Positions 1-10,826 of a DNA stretch of 64,000 nucleotides are shown here, in pieces. Below the pieces are notes generated by a model, which had not been told where the DNA came from, did not search any database, and was given only the letters and a program-made list of their open reading frames with translations. Position 1 is the first letter of the stretch, and each line of letters starts with the position of its first letter. Source of the stretch: Glandiceps talaboti (Eukaryota; Hemichordata; Enteropneusta; Spengelidae); NCBI RefSeq assembly GCF_964340395.1, contig NC_135559.1, positions 15,498,563 through 15,562,562 on the forward strand, read 5' to 3'. The position numbers and the translations under genes were made by a program.

Positions 1-48
1 CACAGCCCCCCCCTTTCAAAAGTATAAAAATTTCATGGCCCCCCCCCA
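1..48. repeat. C-rich low-complexity segment, left copy
   Basis: Runs of 8 to 9 C flank a short stretch (TTTCAAA..ATAAAAATTTCATGG). A diverged relative with the same order occurs at 2421-2465, so these look like two pieces of one repeat family bracketing the debris between them. No function can be assigned. Confidence 0.5.
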
Positions 49-451
49 AAAAAAAAGAGAAAAAAAGTGCACAATATCCTGCCCCTTACAATAACTAAAA
101 AGAGTACATTTTTTTTGTTACTGTAGCACAACTGTAATATTTCTTTTAGAAAACAAAAAAAAACAAAAACATTTTGACTATACATGTAATCATACACATG
201 TGGTATAATCTTGTTTATTTCCCAACTAGACACCATAAGTAGTCATCACTTAATACCAAGGCATTTGATGTGGTGGTTTTAACTGTCATTCACGGATACA
301 TACACAGAAACACAGACACAGAGTAAACACACATTCACATGCGTGATTTGTGAAAAACTGTAGTGGGGACATTTGTGGGGAGTATCTAAGGACATCACAT
401 CACCTACATGTATTCAAATATCTATTTATACTCATAACACAATAACTATCT
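49..451. other. Non-coding sequence, no recognisable gene
   Basis: AT-rich DNA with short A and T runs. I see no ORF with codon structure, no tRNA and no clear repeat here. Confidence 0.5.
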
Positions 452-790
452 AATGTCAGACATTTGTGATGTCATGAAGTGCTAGCAAACTAAGGATTTT
501 ATGCACACTGAGGTCTAACAAATATAGCTTTCACTTTCCTACACCAAATGCATTACCAATACACATGTAAATGTAAGACATTTGTGACTTCATGAAAGTG
601 CAAAGAAATTCAGAATGTTGTGGAATACTTAGATGTTATCAATATGCTTTCAGTTCCAAAACCATACATATTTAAACCTATAGTGTCAGGCATTTGTGTC
701 TTCATGATGGGGACAGCAAATTCAGAATTGTATTCAATACACTGTACAGTGATCAGATGAGTATTACTCACAGTTTTCTAAACCATTCAC
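452..790. repeat. Three imperfect tandem units of about 115 bp
   Basis: Three units start near 452, 570 and 682, each opening with a version of ATGTMAGRCATTTGTG followed by TTCATGA or GTCATGA. The spacings are 118 and 112 bp and the later part of each unit has diverged strongly. It is a decayed minisatellite or an internal repeat of an old element. Confidence 0.45.
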
Positions 791-957
791 ATTAAGCTTG
801 AAGTGCAGTGTCAATGATGAATAGCCTTTGCAATACAATCCCTTTATTCATAATCTTGAATTTATATAAAGGCAAGTTTCCATGGTCCAGCCAGTCTACC
901 TGATCTAGTTTGAACAATAAGGGAACCATCCTGGTCTTTTTGATGGCTAGACTAATT

Positions 958-1669
958 TTATTTGCTGTCACTCTCACTGTCACTGTCACTTGTACTTGAT
1001 GTATCGGTGTCACTATCACTACGAATTTCTTCTAAAACAATATCTCCTTCTTCACTGTCACACAGTTCCTCTTCACTTTCATCACCTGTGTTCTTTTCAA
1101 TCACTGACTTCTGTTGCTCTCTTAAAGTTCTTCTTAACACATCACATGTAACAGCTTTCAACTTGTCATCCTTCCTACCATGTATGTATTAGTTGCTGAT
1201 ATTTCAAGTACTTGTCTAATTCAGCAACCTGAAGAGAGCTTAACTTTCCATGCACAACTAAGTCAAGCCAATTATAGTCCTGGTACGGCTTGATTTTCTT
1301 CTCCTTTTTCTGACTTAACCTTGTACGCATTCTCATTTCTTGAACATTCTTTAGGTTTTGCAGGTGTTGAACATATGCTTCAATATGTTTGCAATTAACA
1401 TAAAATAATTTTGAAAATTCTTCCACCTATTATTTGGTTGTCAATTCACCCTTTCTGAATTTCCTTGTGATATTTGACCTGGGTTGCCAGTCATCTGCCT
1501 CTCTCTGCTTTCCTTCACTGTCAACAGTTGGACACTTATGAACTGGAAGATAGTGCATTGGACTGTCCGGGTCTGGTACAGGTTGTGGAATTCTTACCAT
1601 CTCTGGTCCCAACCATGTATATTGACTAGAGTATTCATATACCTCTCCATTTCTTTAGTGCAAAGTCAC
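958..1669 (-). pseudogene. Broken mobile-element-type ORF with SAP-like region and acidic tail
   Basis: Three minus-strand reading segments line up as one former protein. 1430-1612 (open up to about 1669) is proline-rich and ends in GELTTK; two in-frame stops (TAA TAG) separate it from 1175-1426, which has a basic helix and then a segment ending VAELDKYLKYQQL. A frameshift near 1170-1180 leads into 958-1161, which begins GRKDDKLKAV in the shifted frame and ends in an Asp/Glu/Ser tail before a stop. The LxVxELDKYLK...GRKxDKLKAV pattern resembles a SAP-type DNA-binding fold, which I recall from the C-termini of repeat-encoded proteins in cnidarians and other invertebrates. The stops and frameshift make it non-functional. 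The family is not identified. Confidence 0.45.
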
Positions 1670-1851
1670 TGATGAAAAAACACTTAACACCACGCAGACA
1701 TCTAAATGCTTTACAATATTTAGTACAGATAGATGCATTTGATGATGCTGAGGAGGGAAATAGTTTAATTTCACTGGTTTTAGATAGAAAGAAAGACAAG
1801 TCTTGCCTCACATCTTCAGACTCTAGTGAGTCTGAGAGTGAAACTCAATAA
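1659..1851 (+). CDS. Possible small terminal exon, about 60 codons, unknown protein
   Basis: A pyrimidine tract ending in TTTCTTTAG at 1658 looks like a splice acceptor. It opens a frame through an ATG at 1672 to a TAA at 1849-1851. The product begins MKKHLTPRRHLNALQYLVQI and ends in a Ser/Glu-rich tail (SSDSSESESE). It has protein-like composition and lies tail to tail with the broken minus-strand ORF at 958-1669, as if two genes of one decayed element converge. No homologue is recognised, and a chance ORF cannot be excluded. Confidence 0.3.
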
Positions 1852-1977
1852 TAGTGTCAAGGAAAGAAATAAAACACCTATCTCAATTAATCTGGCCAGA
1901 CGTTTTTGTATTTACATTTTTCACCAAAAGGTCACTTTTTAATCACATAAATTACAGGTCCTATGCTAGTATATTAC

Positions 1978-2086
<109 letters not shown>

Positions 2087-2164
2087 CCTTGATGGTAATT
2101 ACACACTGAACCTGTTTCCACAGTGCTAAAATGTATGTATGTATGTATACATATGTGTTTGTGT

Positions 2165-2167
<3 letters not shown>

Positions 2168-2202
<35 letters not shown>
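2168..2202. repeat. (GT)n microsatellite
   Basis: Uninterrupted GT dinucleotides, about 35 bases. Confidence 0.95.
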
Positions 2203-2205
<3 letters not shown>

Positions 2206-2420
2206 CAACTTGGAGTATATAAGAGTAATTCAGGGTGTATCAAATTAATCTTGAGTAGTGTTTTTATGCTTCACTAAATAGGTACATACAAACGTACACA
2301 CTTCCATTTTAATACATAAATGAAAGTGTAGACATTCAATATTAAAGGCGATATCAAGTGCTATCTCATGCAATGCTAAATTTTCTAAAATATTAATTTG
2401 TTTCAATGACATAATATTTT

Positions 2421-2542
2421 GCGGCCCCCCCCTTTCAAACCATGAGAATTTTCATGGCCCCCCCTTCAAGCCTCCCATTTTTTTCAGGGCCCCCCCAATT
2501 TCTCCCGAGGCCCCCCCCCCTCCGTAAATTCTGTCCGGTCCC
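2421..2542. repeat. C-rich repeat at the left edge of segment A
   Basis: Four poly-C runs are separated by short T-rich stretches. Its first 45 bases match the segment at 1-48 (poly-C, TTTCAAA, ATGAGAATTTTCATGG, poly-C). It ends exactly where homology between segments A and B begins (TAAATACACTCTC at 2543 and 32522), so this repeat, or the debris between its two copies, may be an insertion at the edge of the duplication. Confidence 0.5.
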
Positions 2543-3788
2543 TAAATACACTCTCACATATTTATCAAGTGTAATAATCTATAATTTATATCCAAATGTG
2601 TGGTCAAAATATGGAAAATAGACCAAGCCTCGCCTAGCCTACGAAGAAAATTTCGCGACAATGTATCAATAATGGTGACCTATACATTGACCTCTATATA
2701 ATTAGTGTACAGTGAGGGCGCGCCACTCAACGAAATCTTGATAATTTTCCCGTAGTACTAGTAGGAATGTGTAAACTCGTGGTGGGGCAGAAGGAAGTTC
2801 AACACGCACATGCCATATCCCGGGTATGTAGGGGATCACGGAAGCCGAGTGAAGTCGAGGATGGCAAGCTTTCCTGCGCTCAGAATAGGAGGCGTGGCGG
2901 GCATTTCAACAACATTTTTGACAGTCAAGTAACTTTCATTGGGACTTGACAAATCACAGATTATAGAGCTAAATTTCTTGCATAAATCATGAAATTCCGT
3001 ACGGAAGGCATTCAGTCTAAATCTGGTACTAGTATGTTTATAATATCGATATATTTTAAACAGTGTTTTGTATGTCTTGTCAATGTAATGCCCTTTATAA
3101 GAATTAAAGATTATGATTATGGTTATAATTCAATTCAATTCTGTTCATGCATCTAACATTCCTTGTAAAACTCATGGAAACATATTGATGGTAGCGGTCA
3201 GTGTCTCCTTCCAGTTTTGACACACTGTTTTAAATGATTGTTCGTTGAATATGTTATTGGAGATATAGACAATGCTAAAAGCAGGAGGTAAAACAATACA
3301 ACTAAGCAGGAAGTACTTCAACTTTTTTAAATGTCGGGACCAAAAGTATGAGCTCTGGTGCTATATTGATGTATCATTTGATTAAAAATATGCACTTCTG
3401 AGACCTAACAAATATATCAATTTTACAATAGGTGGGTAGGTAGATTTTTCATATTTTTATTTTTTTAAATATTTTTTTTTTCATATGTAAGTGTCTAGTT
3501 CAGGTAGTTATGTTTTCCATTGTTTTCCATGTGGTCTCTGTGTCTTGGTTTCTTCCCATTAGATGTACTGCCATTACAGGTTAGAAGAACACTTTTATAT
3601 TCATATTGTCTTTTTAAGTTGATATCAGTTTTCACATCCACTATTTCTTGCGAGACTTTTTCGCGATCGTATTATTATTTTTTCTCGAATACGTACAAAA
3701 AAGTTTACAGTCATCGTGAAAAACTAGATGGGGTCGGGTAACCGAAACCAAACATATTTTTATTAGGCCTGATCAAATTAGAAACATT
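2543..3788. other. Intergenic DNA of segment A, left part
   Basis: No gene is recognised. An A/T-rich stretch at 3060-3130 (TTATAAGAATTAAAGATTATG, then CAATTCAATTC) resembles the 3' tail of a non-LTR retroelement. An inverted repeat TATTAGGCC (3761-3769) / GGCCTAATA (3825-3833) sits at the right end. The equivalent in B is 32522-33759. Confidence 0.4.
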
Positions 3789-4719
3789 GGAAAGGAGAGC
3801 TCACTCGAGTGAAATTTCAACATTGGCCTAATACAAAAGACGAAATAGCCATAGCCCTTCGCATAGCCATTATCAGGAACATTCTTCTCCTCTTTTCAAC
3901 CAGTTAGAATTTCTCGACGTTTTTAAGTTACACAAGTATTTAGTAGGGGTTTTTGTTTACGACTTAATACACAATAATTTACCACACTCTATAACCGATT
4001 ATTGCACGCTGTTGACGAATGTTGATGAATACAATACACGACAGAAGGCTCAGGGCAATTTATGTATTCCTCCAGTGAAAACATCAGTTGGACAACAATC
4101 AATATCATATACAGGTGCAACTACATGGAACGACATCAAATACAATATCAGGAAAGAACCAACACGACATAGTTTCAAGCGGTCTTAAAATGGATTTACT
4201 AAAAGAATATATAGCATAGTTGGCATTCTTCACCGAACTTTCTTCTCATCACTTTTAAAATGACTTGGATTGGGATGGGGGTTGGGGGAGGGGCAAGTGC
4301 GTTTAGTACCACCCGTGAATGTTTAACCATTAACCATTAATGTAAGGGGTCAGACTTGATTAGAAAGCTATTTTCTGACTCTCATTGCCTGTATAAATTG
4401 TGTATAAATATTTTTTTTTCCAAGTGATCTGTAATTATTTCTTGTACAGGTAATAAAAATCAATCAAAAAACAATCAAATAAGGACTTGTCTTTAGATGC
4501 CTTTAGAGAAGTGTCATATCTGAAGAAAATTGAATGAGACAACATGAATGTGGAACTTCACACTGTAATAGTTTCAAAACTGTAATAACAATAGAATGAA
4601 CTGAAGATACCCCGGGGAATGGGGGGGGGGGGTAAATAACACAGTCCAAAACACAACACCTAATCGGCAGGCTAAAGTGCAACACAATCAGTATTGATAC
4701 TTACACTAGCATGAGTTCC
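3789..4719 (-). repeat. Inverted homologue of sulfatase exon 8 donor and intron 8 (segment A)
   Basis: Read on the minus strand from 4719, this matches 23030-23300 on the plus strand. It starts with GGAACTCATGCTAGT, then the splice donor GTAAGTATCAATACTG, and continues through a shared poly-C interruption, ATATGACACTTCTCTA and GGCATCTAAAGAC to AGGCCAATGTT and GAGCT(C/T)TCCTTT. A later LINE (3848-4481) interrupts it in A only. It lies directly downstream of the Harbinger transposase, so either the transposon region captured sulfatase sequence or a transposon piece entered intron 8. Confidence 0.8.
3848..4481 (+). mobile_element. 5'-truncated CR1/L2-like LINE, absent from segment B
   Basis: The insertion is flanked by AAATA at 3843-3847 and 4477-4481, and B has a single uninterrupted AAATA at the same place. 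Its 5' half reads as the C-terminus of a non-LTR reverse-transcriptase ORF: HSSPLFNQLEFL near the start, then KLHKYLVGVFVYDL, TRQKAQGNLCIPP, and TTWNDIKYNIRKEP..SFKRS before the stop at about 4187. These are the H-T-R...P...WN...FK landmarks of CR1/L2/Jockey-type ORF2 ends. The 3' part is UTR ending in AATAAAAATCAATC. It inserted after the A/B split, or is an insertion polymorphism. Confidence 0.88.
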
Positions 4720-4741
4720 AAGAACAAGAATCTTCTCTTAC

Positions 4742-5653
4742 CAGTTTTACGACGTGTGAAAGGGGCATTATTAATTTAACTTTTTTTGGCAACAATAGAT
4801 CTTGTATATTGAAACCTCTATCTGCTAGTATTGCACCGCCTGCTTCCAACAAATCAATGAATCCAGATTTGCTAGTTATGTATCGATCGGAAACATTTCC
4901 CGCCCACAATGTAGATAAAAAGGTGAATGCTCCTGACTCACAGTAACTAACAGTTTGAAAGTGTTGTGGGACTTATATGAACTATATCTTACAACTTGGG
5001 CTTTTACATTTCTTGGTGTCTCAATGGAAAATTCTGTACAATCTATGATTGCTCTGACATTGGGAAACTTTAATCTGAATGATAGGGGCATGTATTTATT
5101 AACTAGTTGTCTGGATGGCCATACCATACGCTTAGATAATATTGTACTCATGTAAGTAATCCAAGTGGTAAATATCTGTGAAACCCTTGATTGCGACACC
5201 CCAAACTGATCACTCATAAAAACAGTAAGAAGACCTAAACGAAAACGAAAGTGTCAATATATATTCTTCATATCTACTTAATTTTCTTTGTGGTCCACTC
5301 TCCTTTCCTTTATTTCTCTGATAATTCTTTGCTTGTGCACTTTCCTTTCCACTCCAATACTTCAGCTTCATCTCACTTTCATCTAGAATACTGAAGAAAT
5401 TATTTAATTTCTTTTTACTGGGCACACCAGTATACTGACTGACAGAGGAATCTGATTCAACTACCTTTTCAATAAAAAGGTCACAGAGTAACTTACTTTT
5501 ATTAGAAAGTGTTCTGGTCATAGACTCATTTTCATTAATATATTTATCTATCTCAGCACATGTTATATCAGTTTGAGTTCCTGTACTTGTAACTGTACTG
5601 TTTCTGTTGTTATTATTGTTATTATTGTCACTTGTTTCACATTTCCAGCATTC
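4742..5653 (-). pseudogene. Decayed PIF/Harbinger (ISL2EU-like) DDE transposase, segment A
   Basis: An open stretch on the minus strand runs from a possible acceptor (TTACAATAG, before 5653) to a possible donor (CTG|GTAAGA at 4742/4741). It encodes a charged N-terminal region, a helix-turn-helix of the HTH_Tnp_4 type (SRYEEYILTL..FGVSQSRVSQIFTTW), then a DDE_Tnp_4 core with first Asp in AIIDCTEF, GNVSDRYITSKSGF, and second Asp in AILADRGFNI. The exon with the third acidic residue (RIHVERA-type) is not found. Two frameshifts, near 5245 and near 4925, break the frame and are shared with segment B, so the gene was dead before the duplication. A THAP domain, usual in ISL2EU, is not visible. Confidence 0.82.
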
Positions 5654-6829
5654 CTATTGTAAGCTGTATGTACTCAGTTCAAACAATACAGGTATCACTA
5701 TAATTACATTTAGAAAGGGACTGTGTATAAACATTGACTAGTGCATGATCATGGGGGCTTTTAGTCGTATTAGTGTTGCTCACATACATAAATAATATCA
5801 CTGGACACAGATGTAACAGTAACCAACGTTATTATTGTTCACAATGATTTCAGGACAATCTTGAATTTTGACCGTAGTCAGTACAAATAGTTTAGAAATA
5901 CAATTTCTTGAAAGTATTTACAAAGTTCAGTAAGTAAGTCTTTCTGGAAATATTACAGTAAAAGATATATACAAAAGTATTCTACAAAGTTCTTACAATG
6001 CTAATACAAAGTTATTACAGTTACAAAGTTGCTATAAATGTTCACAAAGTGTCTATTGCTTAATAAAGGATACCTAGCTTTAAAGTATTCCACACATTTC
6101 TGCACAGTGATCACTAGTTGTAGGGTTTCAACAGCCGGTAATCGTGACGGCTTGTTCAGCAATCTGACGACACACACACACACAACTACAGCAACTCTAC
6201 CCGTATATAGCAATTGTAGAATTAGGTAATCAGGAAAGCGTTCGATGATAGGAAATATCAATCAATGAAGGTAATCATGGGATAGCGTTGACAGTCGTTG
6301 ATAATTACAGGAAATGTTCAACGGCAAATGGCTAACATAACGCATTTACAGAACTTGGCTCACTATATCTACATGCGACAATGACGAAAGACTGTCTCAT
6401 TTGCATAACGCACATGGTCTCTTCGAGGATACAGAATAGTTGACCAAGAAATCAAAAGTATCAGCAAGTCAAACTTCTTGTAAAACTCTTGTTAATCAAT
6501 CTGGTAATCTGGTGTTCCGGCGATGACTGGAATACACCGAGATAAAGAAATTAAGGGTTTGTCGTTATATTGACCATACAATACTAAATCAAGTATAAGA
6601 CCATAGGCATTGGTACTTGACGCAACATCAAGTTCACTGGCTTCGCTGACTACATGTACATGAATTATCTTCGACCCAACATCATTAACTATGTCGATCA
6701 GCTCCTTTTGCTTTCGAACATTAGCTTCCTTGGTCCTAAATTCAGTCTGTTCATTAACGATAAACGGCCGAATCCATGAAATTTAGACGAGTGTGCACAG
6801 TTAGATGCAACTCGGTTTCCGCCATACGT
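5654..6829. other. Intergenic DNA of segment A, no gene seen
   Basis: I see only short ORFs in non-coding-looking sequence, a (CA)n run at 6171-6182, and AT-rich stretches. An ATT-rich region at 5600-5630 encodes the Asn run near the N-terminal side of the Harbinger exon. The equivalent in B is 34992-36161. Confidence 0.4.
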
Positions 6830-6830
6830 T

Positions 6831-6876
<46 letters not shown>

Positions 6877-6892
6877 GCAGCAACAACAACAA
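6830..6892. repeat. (CAA)n trinucleotide array
   Basis: About 20 CAA units with a single CAG interruption. The poly-Leu ORF on the minus strand is an artefact of it. B equivalent: 36162-36222. Confidence 0.95.
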
Positions 6893-7053
6893 AACACATC
6901 ACATGACCATCCAAAAGCACAAGCCAAGACGAACGTTGGTGGCGTCATACTACCAAACCGCTACACTATTATCATTATCACTTATTGATATAATTCTCAC
7001 TTTGGCAGGTCTGTTATCCAATTCATCATTTTTACAGGGAGTACTAGTACGTG

Positions 7054-7454
7054 TTATATACTTGTGAGATTATCCACTCTATTCTGAATTCTATTCTTAT
7101 TTAGTAATGACATTTCTAGTATGGATGACGAATTCTCAAATGTATCAACTTGATTCTGAATCCAATTATGATTGACTGATAGCGTGCAATGGAGATGTTG
7201 AGAATTCGATTCTTATTCTAAAAGTATCAACTTGATTCTGAATCTAATTCGGATTGAGCAATAACGTTTCAATGGGGAGGTTGAGAATTCGATTCTACTT
7301 AGTGTCGACTTGATTCCGAATCCGATTCGGATAAAGCAAATTATCCTGCCAATGCTATCCACTTTTTCAAATTCTTCAGCGTCGTGTCCAAGAAAACGAT
7401 ATCGCCATGTAGAATATGTGTTCTGAAGGACATTTGCAATGTCGTCGGCAAATA
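7054..7454. repeat. 400-bp dispersed repeat with internal ~80-bp units, copy A1
   Basis: It runs from TTATATACTTGTGAGATTAT to GTCGTCGGCAAATA. Inside, two to three units of about 80 bp repeat the phrase AAGTATCAACTTGATTCTGA followed by AATTCGGATTGA and GTTGAGAATTCGATTCT. The same repeat recurs at 12295-12705, and in segment B at 36382-36782 and 42337-42656. The edges are sharp: after CAAATA, copy A1 continues into an open frame and copy A2 into unrelated DNA. Confidence 0.8.
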
Positions 7455-7781
7455 GATCTATTCTTCTGCAAGAAAAATGATCCTTGGAAAAATATCTGTA
7501 ATTTCCCAAAACGCTCATTTGTAAAACACATCATATTGCAATGCACACTGATCATGCAGAAATCTGATTCTTGCTCGTACTGTTATATTTCTAAAAAGAG
7601 TAGGAGATCCCATATTGAGGAACTGTGTGCGAAAATAAGTAACCAGATTTTAAACCGAGTGCAAAACCATCGATTTTTGTTCCTATACACATTGCTGGAA
7701 TGCGCAATTCTGGGGTATAGCTTTGAAACATGGTGTACCCTTAATTGGAAAATTAATTATATGAAACCATATGAAATTTGA
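7416..7781 (+). CDS. Unidentified 121-codon ORF, conserved in B
   Basis: The ORF starts inside the end of the 400-bp repeat and continues into unique sequence. It has a cysteine/histidine-rich middle (FVKHIILQC...SCSYC) and a Trp/Tyr-rich end. The homologue in B (36744-37109) keeps the frame with only three amino-acid changes that I can see. A downstream stretch to about 8069 is also open in another frame, and GATGAAATAAATGTATGTATT at 8271-8291 looks like a retroelement 3' tail, so this may be the end of a decayed LINE-type element. I do not recognise the protein. Confidence 0.3.
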   Translation: MCSEGHLQCRRQIDLFFCKKNDPWKNICNFPKRSFVKHIILQCTLIMQKSDSCSYCYISKKSRRSHIEELCAKISNQILNRVQNHRFLFLYTLLECAILGYSFETWCTLNWKINYMKPYEI

Positions 7782-8070
7782 AAGTTATACTTAGGATATT
7801 GGTTGACAATCGACAATAATTAATTTTGCAAATGAGCTATTCAGATTATCAGCTCAATCAAAGTACATATGTACTTCTTTTCATCAATGCGTGTACTAAA
7901 TTATCTGAAATTTAAAGTATGCATTCTAAATATATTGCTTAACTCTCAAAGTGATTACTTATGCAAATTACACATTACAATCAATAATGACATATTAAAA
8001 GTACATCAAACACGTATGATTTATAAGATACAATGTAAAGCTAAAAATCAAAGGTTTATCGCAAAATAAA

Positions 8071-10479
8071 TAATATACTAGTATAAAATGAACACCAAAC
8101 GACAGTGAGAAGAGCAATGTGCAAAGGGGAAAGAATGCAACCACGCAGAACCTTTGGCAATTATTTTGATTTACAACTTTTAAAAATCAGAAGGGAACAT
8201 CTTTCTACAACATGACAAGTTTTCTTAGAAGACACATGTCGTCAAAAACTAGACTTCTGTGTGACTAATGGATGAAATAAATGTATGTATTTGCCTTGTT
8301 CTCTATGTTATGTGTCCAAGATGTTTTAAAGAGTCACACCTATATACTACAATGTCTGCAATGTGCACAAACTATCCTGGTTTTGATCATCTGCCCTTAA
8401 TGTCAAGGTCAAGTTTAATGCCTCAAAAGAACACTTCCGCGTGATGATACAAGGGTAGACACTTGAATCAAGTCTCTATGTATACTCAGGTTTCAGAGTT
8501 ATGCAATAAAATCATGATATTTTTTACAATAGTCCACCATGCAGTACAAATTTATGTGAGCACCCAAATGTATAGCTAGCTTTTATATAAATTGCTCTTC
8601 TTCTGTGTTACTTGTAACCATGATTCATAAAGAATTGGCAGCACATAATTACAAGAAATGTCTGTGACATGGAAGAAATAGCTGCATTCTGACAATTGGC
8701 CCTGGAGATCAAAGTCAAAGGTCAAGGTCTACTAATAAAGATTGCCTCTGATAATATACCATTGGCCACTTTAACGGAGTCTCGATGTATTCAAGGTCTT
8801 GAGTTATACAGTAAGTGTTGATTTTCAACTATACATATGACCACCATTTGGTCAGCAATTGTTTTCCTTTCTTTGTTTGCCTTTTCTGTTTGTTCATTTA
8901 TTTGTTTGTTTCTTATTTACTTATTCATATATTCATTGTTTTATTTGTTGACGGCAAGGCATCTGTGAAATATTTTTTGCATGCATTGGCAGTGCAGTAA
9001 ATTCATTACATATAGACGAAAAAGTTAGGATCAAATTGAAAATAAAGAACAAGACACCAAATTAAACACATGACAAGAACATACGGAAGAGTAAGGAGAG
9101 TGAGAGATTGGGGTTATTATAAATCATTAAACTGATGGACTAATTGAATTAATGTGAATTGAATGTATGCGACATGTGCGGTGGATGCCCTGAATCTGAA
9201 GGATAGGGAGTGTGCTTCCAGAATATTGAATTTGTGTTGTGTTGATGAACGACATCATTAGTTGTGATAAGCTCAGAAAGGTATGATGTACTTTGTTATT
9301 AAGACATGTTTAACAATTTTATTCAAATTGTGGTTTTGTCACTCTTGGATGGATGGCCAATCAAACACCATCTGGCAGTAGTTGTCGTCTTTGTACCTTT
9401 GTTCACCTTTATTCTCAGATTCAGTAGTTGTGGTGACCGATTCAAATTATACACATTTTGCATGCGTTTTCACACCCATAGGGCCAGCGGAACTGATGGC
9501 AAACCTAACTGCATGATTTTCAGCTGTCGCAAACATGATAGTATCAGTTTTTAGACATAACAATTTCTTGTGGTCTATTTTAAAACGGCAAGAAATGCAG
9601 TAATTTGTGAACGGCTTGGGACTGAAACTTCTATCACTCGATTGAATCGAGGCGAGACTCGGCTAATTACTTTATTGGGCATTATGGCACATCATTCCTT
9701 TGGTTTGTATACATAGCAAAACCATCGGAATTACTATATTTAATCACTGTTAAACTAACGTGTTGATGTATGATTATACAACAATAATGAATACTCTCTA
9801 TTCGGTCACAGTCGCTAGATAAGTTAGTCTGTGGAATTTGAGCGTCTGGGTGTACCTGACACATTATGATGTGAATGATGCTGTTGTTCCTTCGATAAAA
9901 AAGTAATGCCAGGTATCAGACCACCCATGTTTGGTATGTGGCCGTCCGTATGGTAACATTTAGATGTTACGCCCTAACATTTTCTTCATTCAGCCAACGA
10001 AAATAAACGTGACCTAAGGGGGTCTTTGTGACTACTACGAGTCGACAGATTATAACTATTGGAGAATAACATAATTATAACAGCGTCGGTAATATCAAAG
10101 AAAAATTGCAGAAAGTAATGGTAATTTTGAAAGTTTTGACTAATATTTCGGACACAGCAGAACCAGTGACGTAGCCGCACATTGTCGTAACATAGACGCG
10201 CGTTATCTTGAAGTAGAACGACCAGAGTATATATATTGCATATGTTTTTGTTCTAAATGGCTCGTGCATGGTACAACAAAAAGTATTCCCTATTTCCCGC
10301 ATCGTCATATATATGCTATACATCAATGGCAAGCCTACTTTCCATAATGTCACCTTACAAACATACATATTTCAAGACAAAAATATCCAAAATAACCCTA
10401 CATCGTTTTAACTATATGACGTTTTTGCAGTCATTCCTCAATACCAATTCACCAACCTTTTAAACATAGAAGTATTTAC
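8071..10479. other. Intergenic DNA of segment A with an old diverged repeat
   Basis: 8380-8515 and 8690-8818 share a decayed pattern: AAGGTCAAG, then YGATAAT or YGATGAT, then GTCTC(G/T)ATGTAT, AAGGT(C)TT and GAGTTATRCA. The two are about 320 bp apart, so an ancient element duplicated here. The rest (short ORFs at 9306-9554 and 9986-10463) shows no protein family I can support. The equivalent in B is about 37400-39690. Confidence 0.4.
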
Positions 10480-10628
10480 TAATGACGTATTGTTAGACGT
10501 TCTTTGGCATCCTGATATAACTTGATTGATTAAACCTGCACTAGATATAACTGAGGTGTTGTTTCTAAAGGTGCCTGGAAATGGGCTTTACGCCCATTGG
10601 TTTACTTGAATAAATAAATATTATTATT
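10480..10628 (+). mobile_element. 3' end of a non-LTR retroelement with terminal hairpin (A)
   Basis: The segment ends with the hairpin AATGGGC-TTTA-CGCCCATT (about 10578-10597), then GGTTTACTTGAATAAATAAA and a T/A tail. A hairpin plus GAATAAATAAAT is the usual 3' end of CR1/L2-like LINEs and SINEs that borrow their tails. No coding part is recognised upstream. B equivalent: 39690-39833. Confidence 0.5.
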
Positions 10629-10732
10629 TTTGATCAGACAACACCACAAAAATCAGTCAATTGATCAATATCACACAAAAAATAAGTCTTATTTCACCAC
10701 AAAATAATCATTCAATCTTTCAATCAGTTAAT

Positions 10733-10762
10733 CAATAAATCGATCGATCAATCGATCAATCG

Positions 10763-10826
<64 letters not shown>
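10733..10826. repeat. (AATC)n array with GATC interruptions (A)
   Basis: A tetranucleotide array whose 5' part contains several ATCGATCGATC units. It is shorter than its homologue at 40511-40681. Confidence 0.95.

Noticed and set aside
9986-10463. Overlapping ORFs on both strands conserved in B (97 codons minus, 68 codons plus)
   Set aside because: No family motif, and conservation is only that of the recent duplication. The region may belong to the retroelement whose tail ends at 10628, but coding identity could not be shown.
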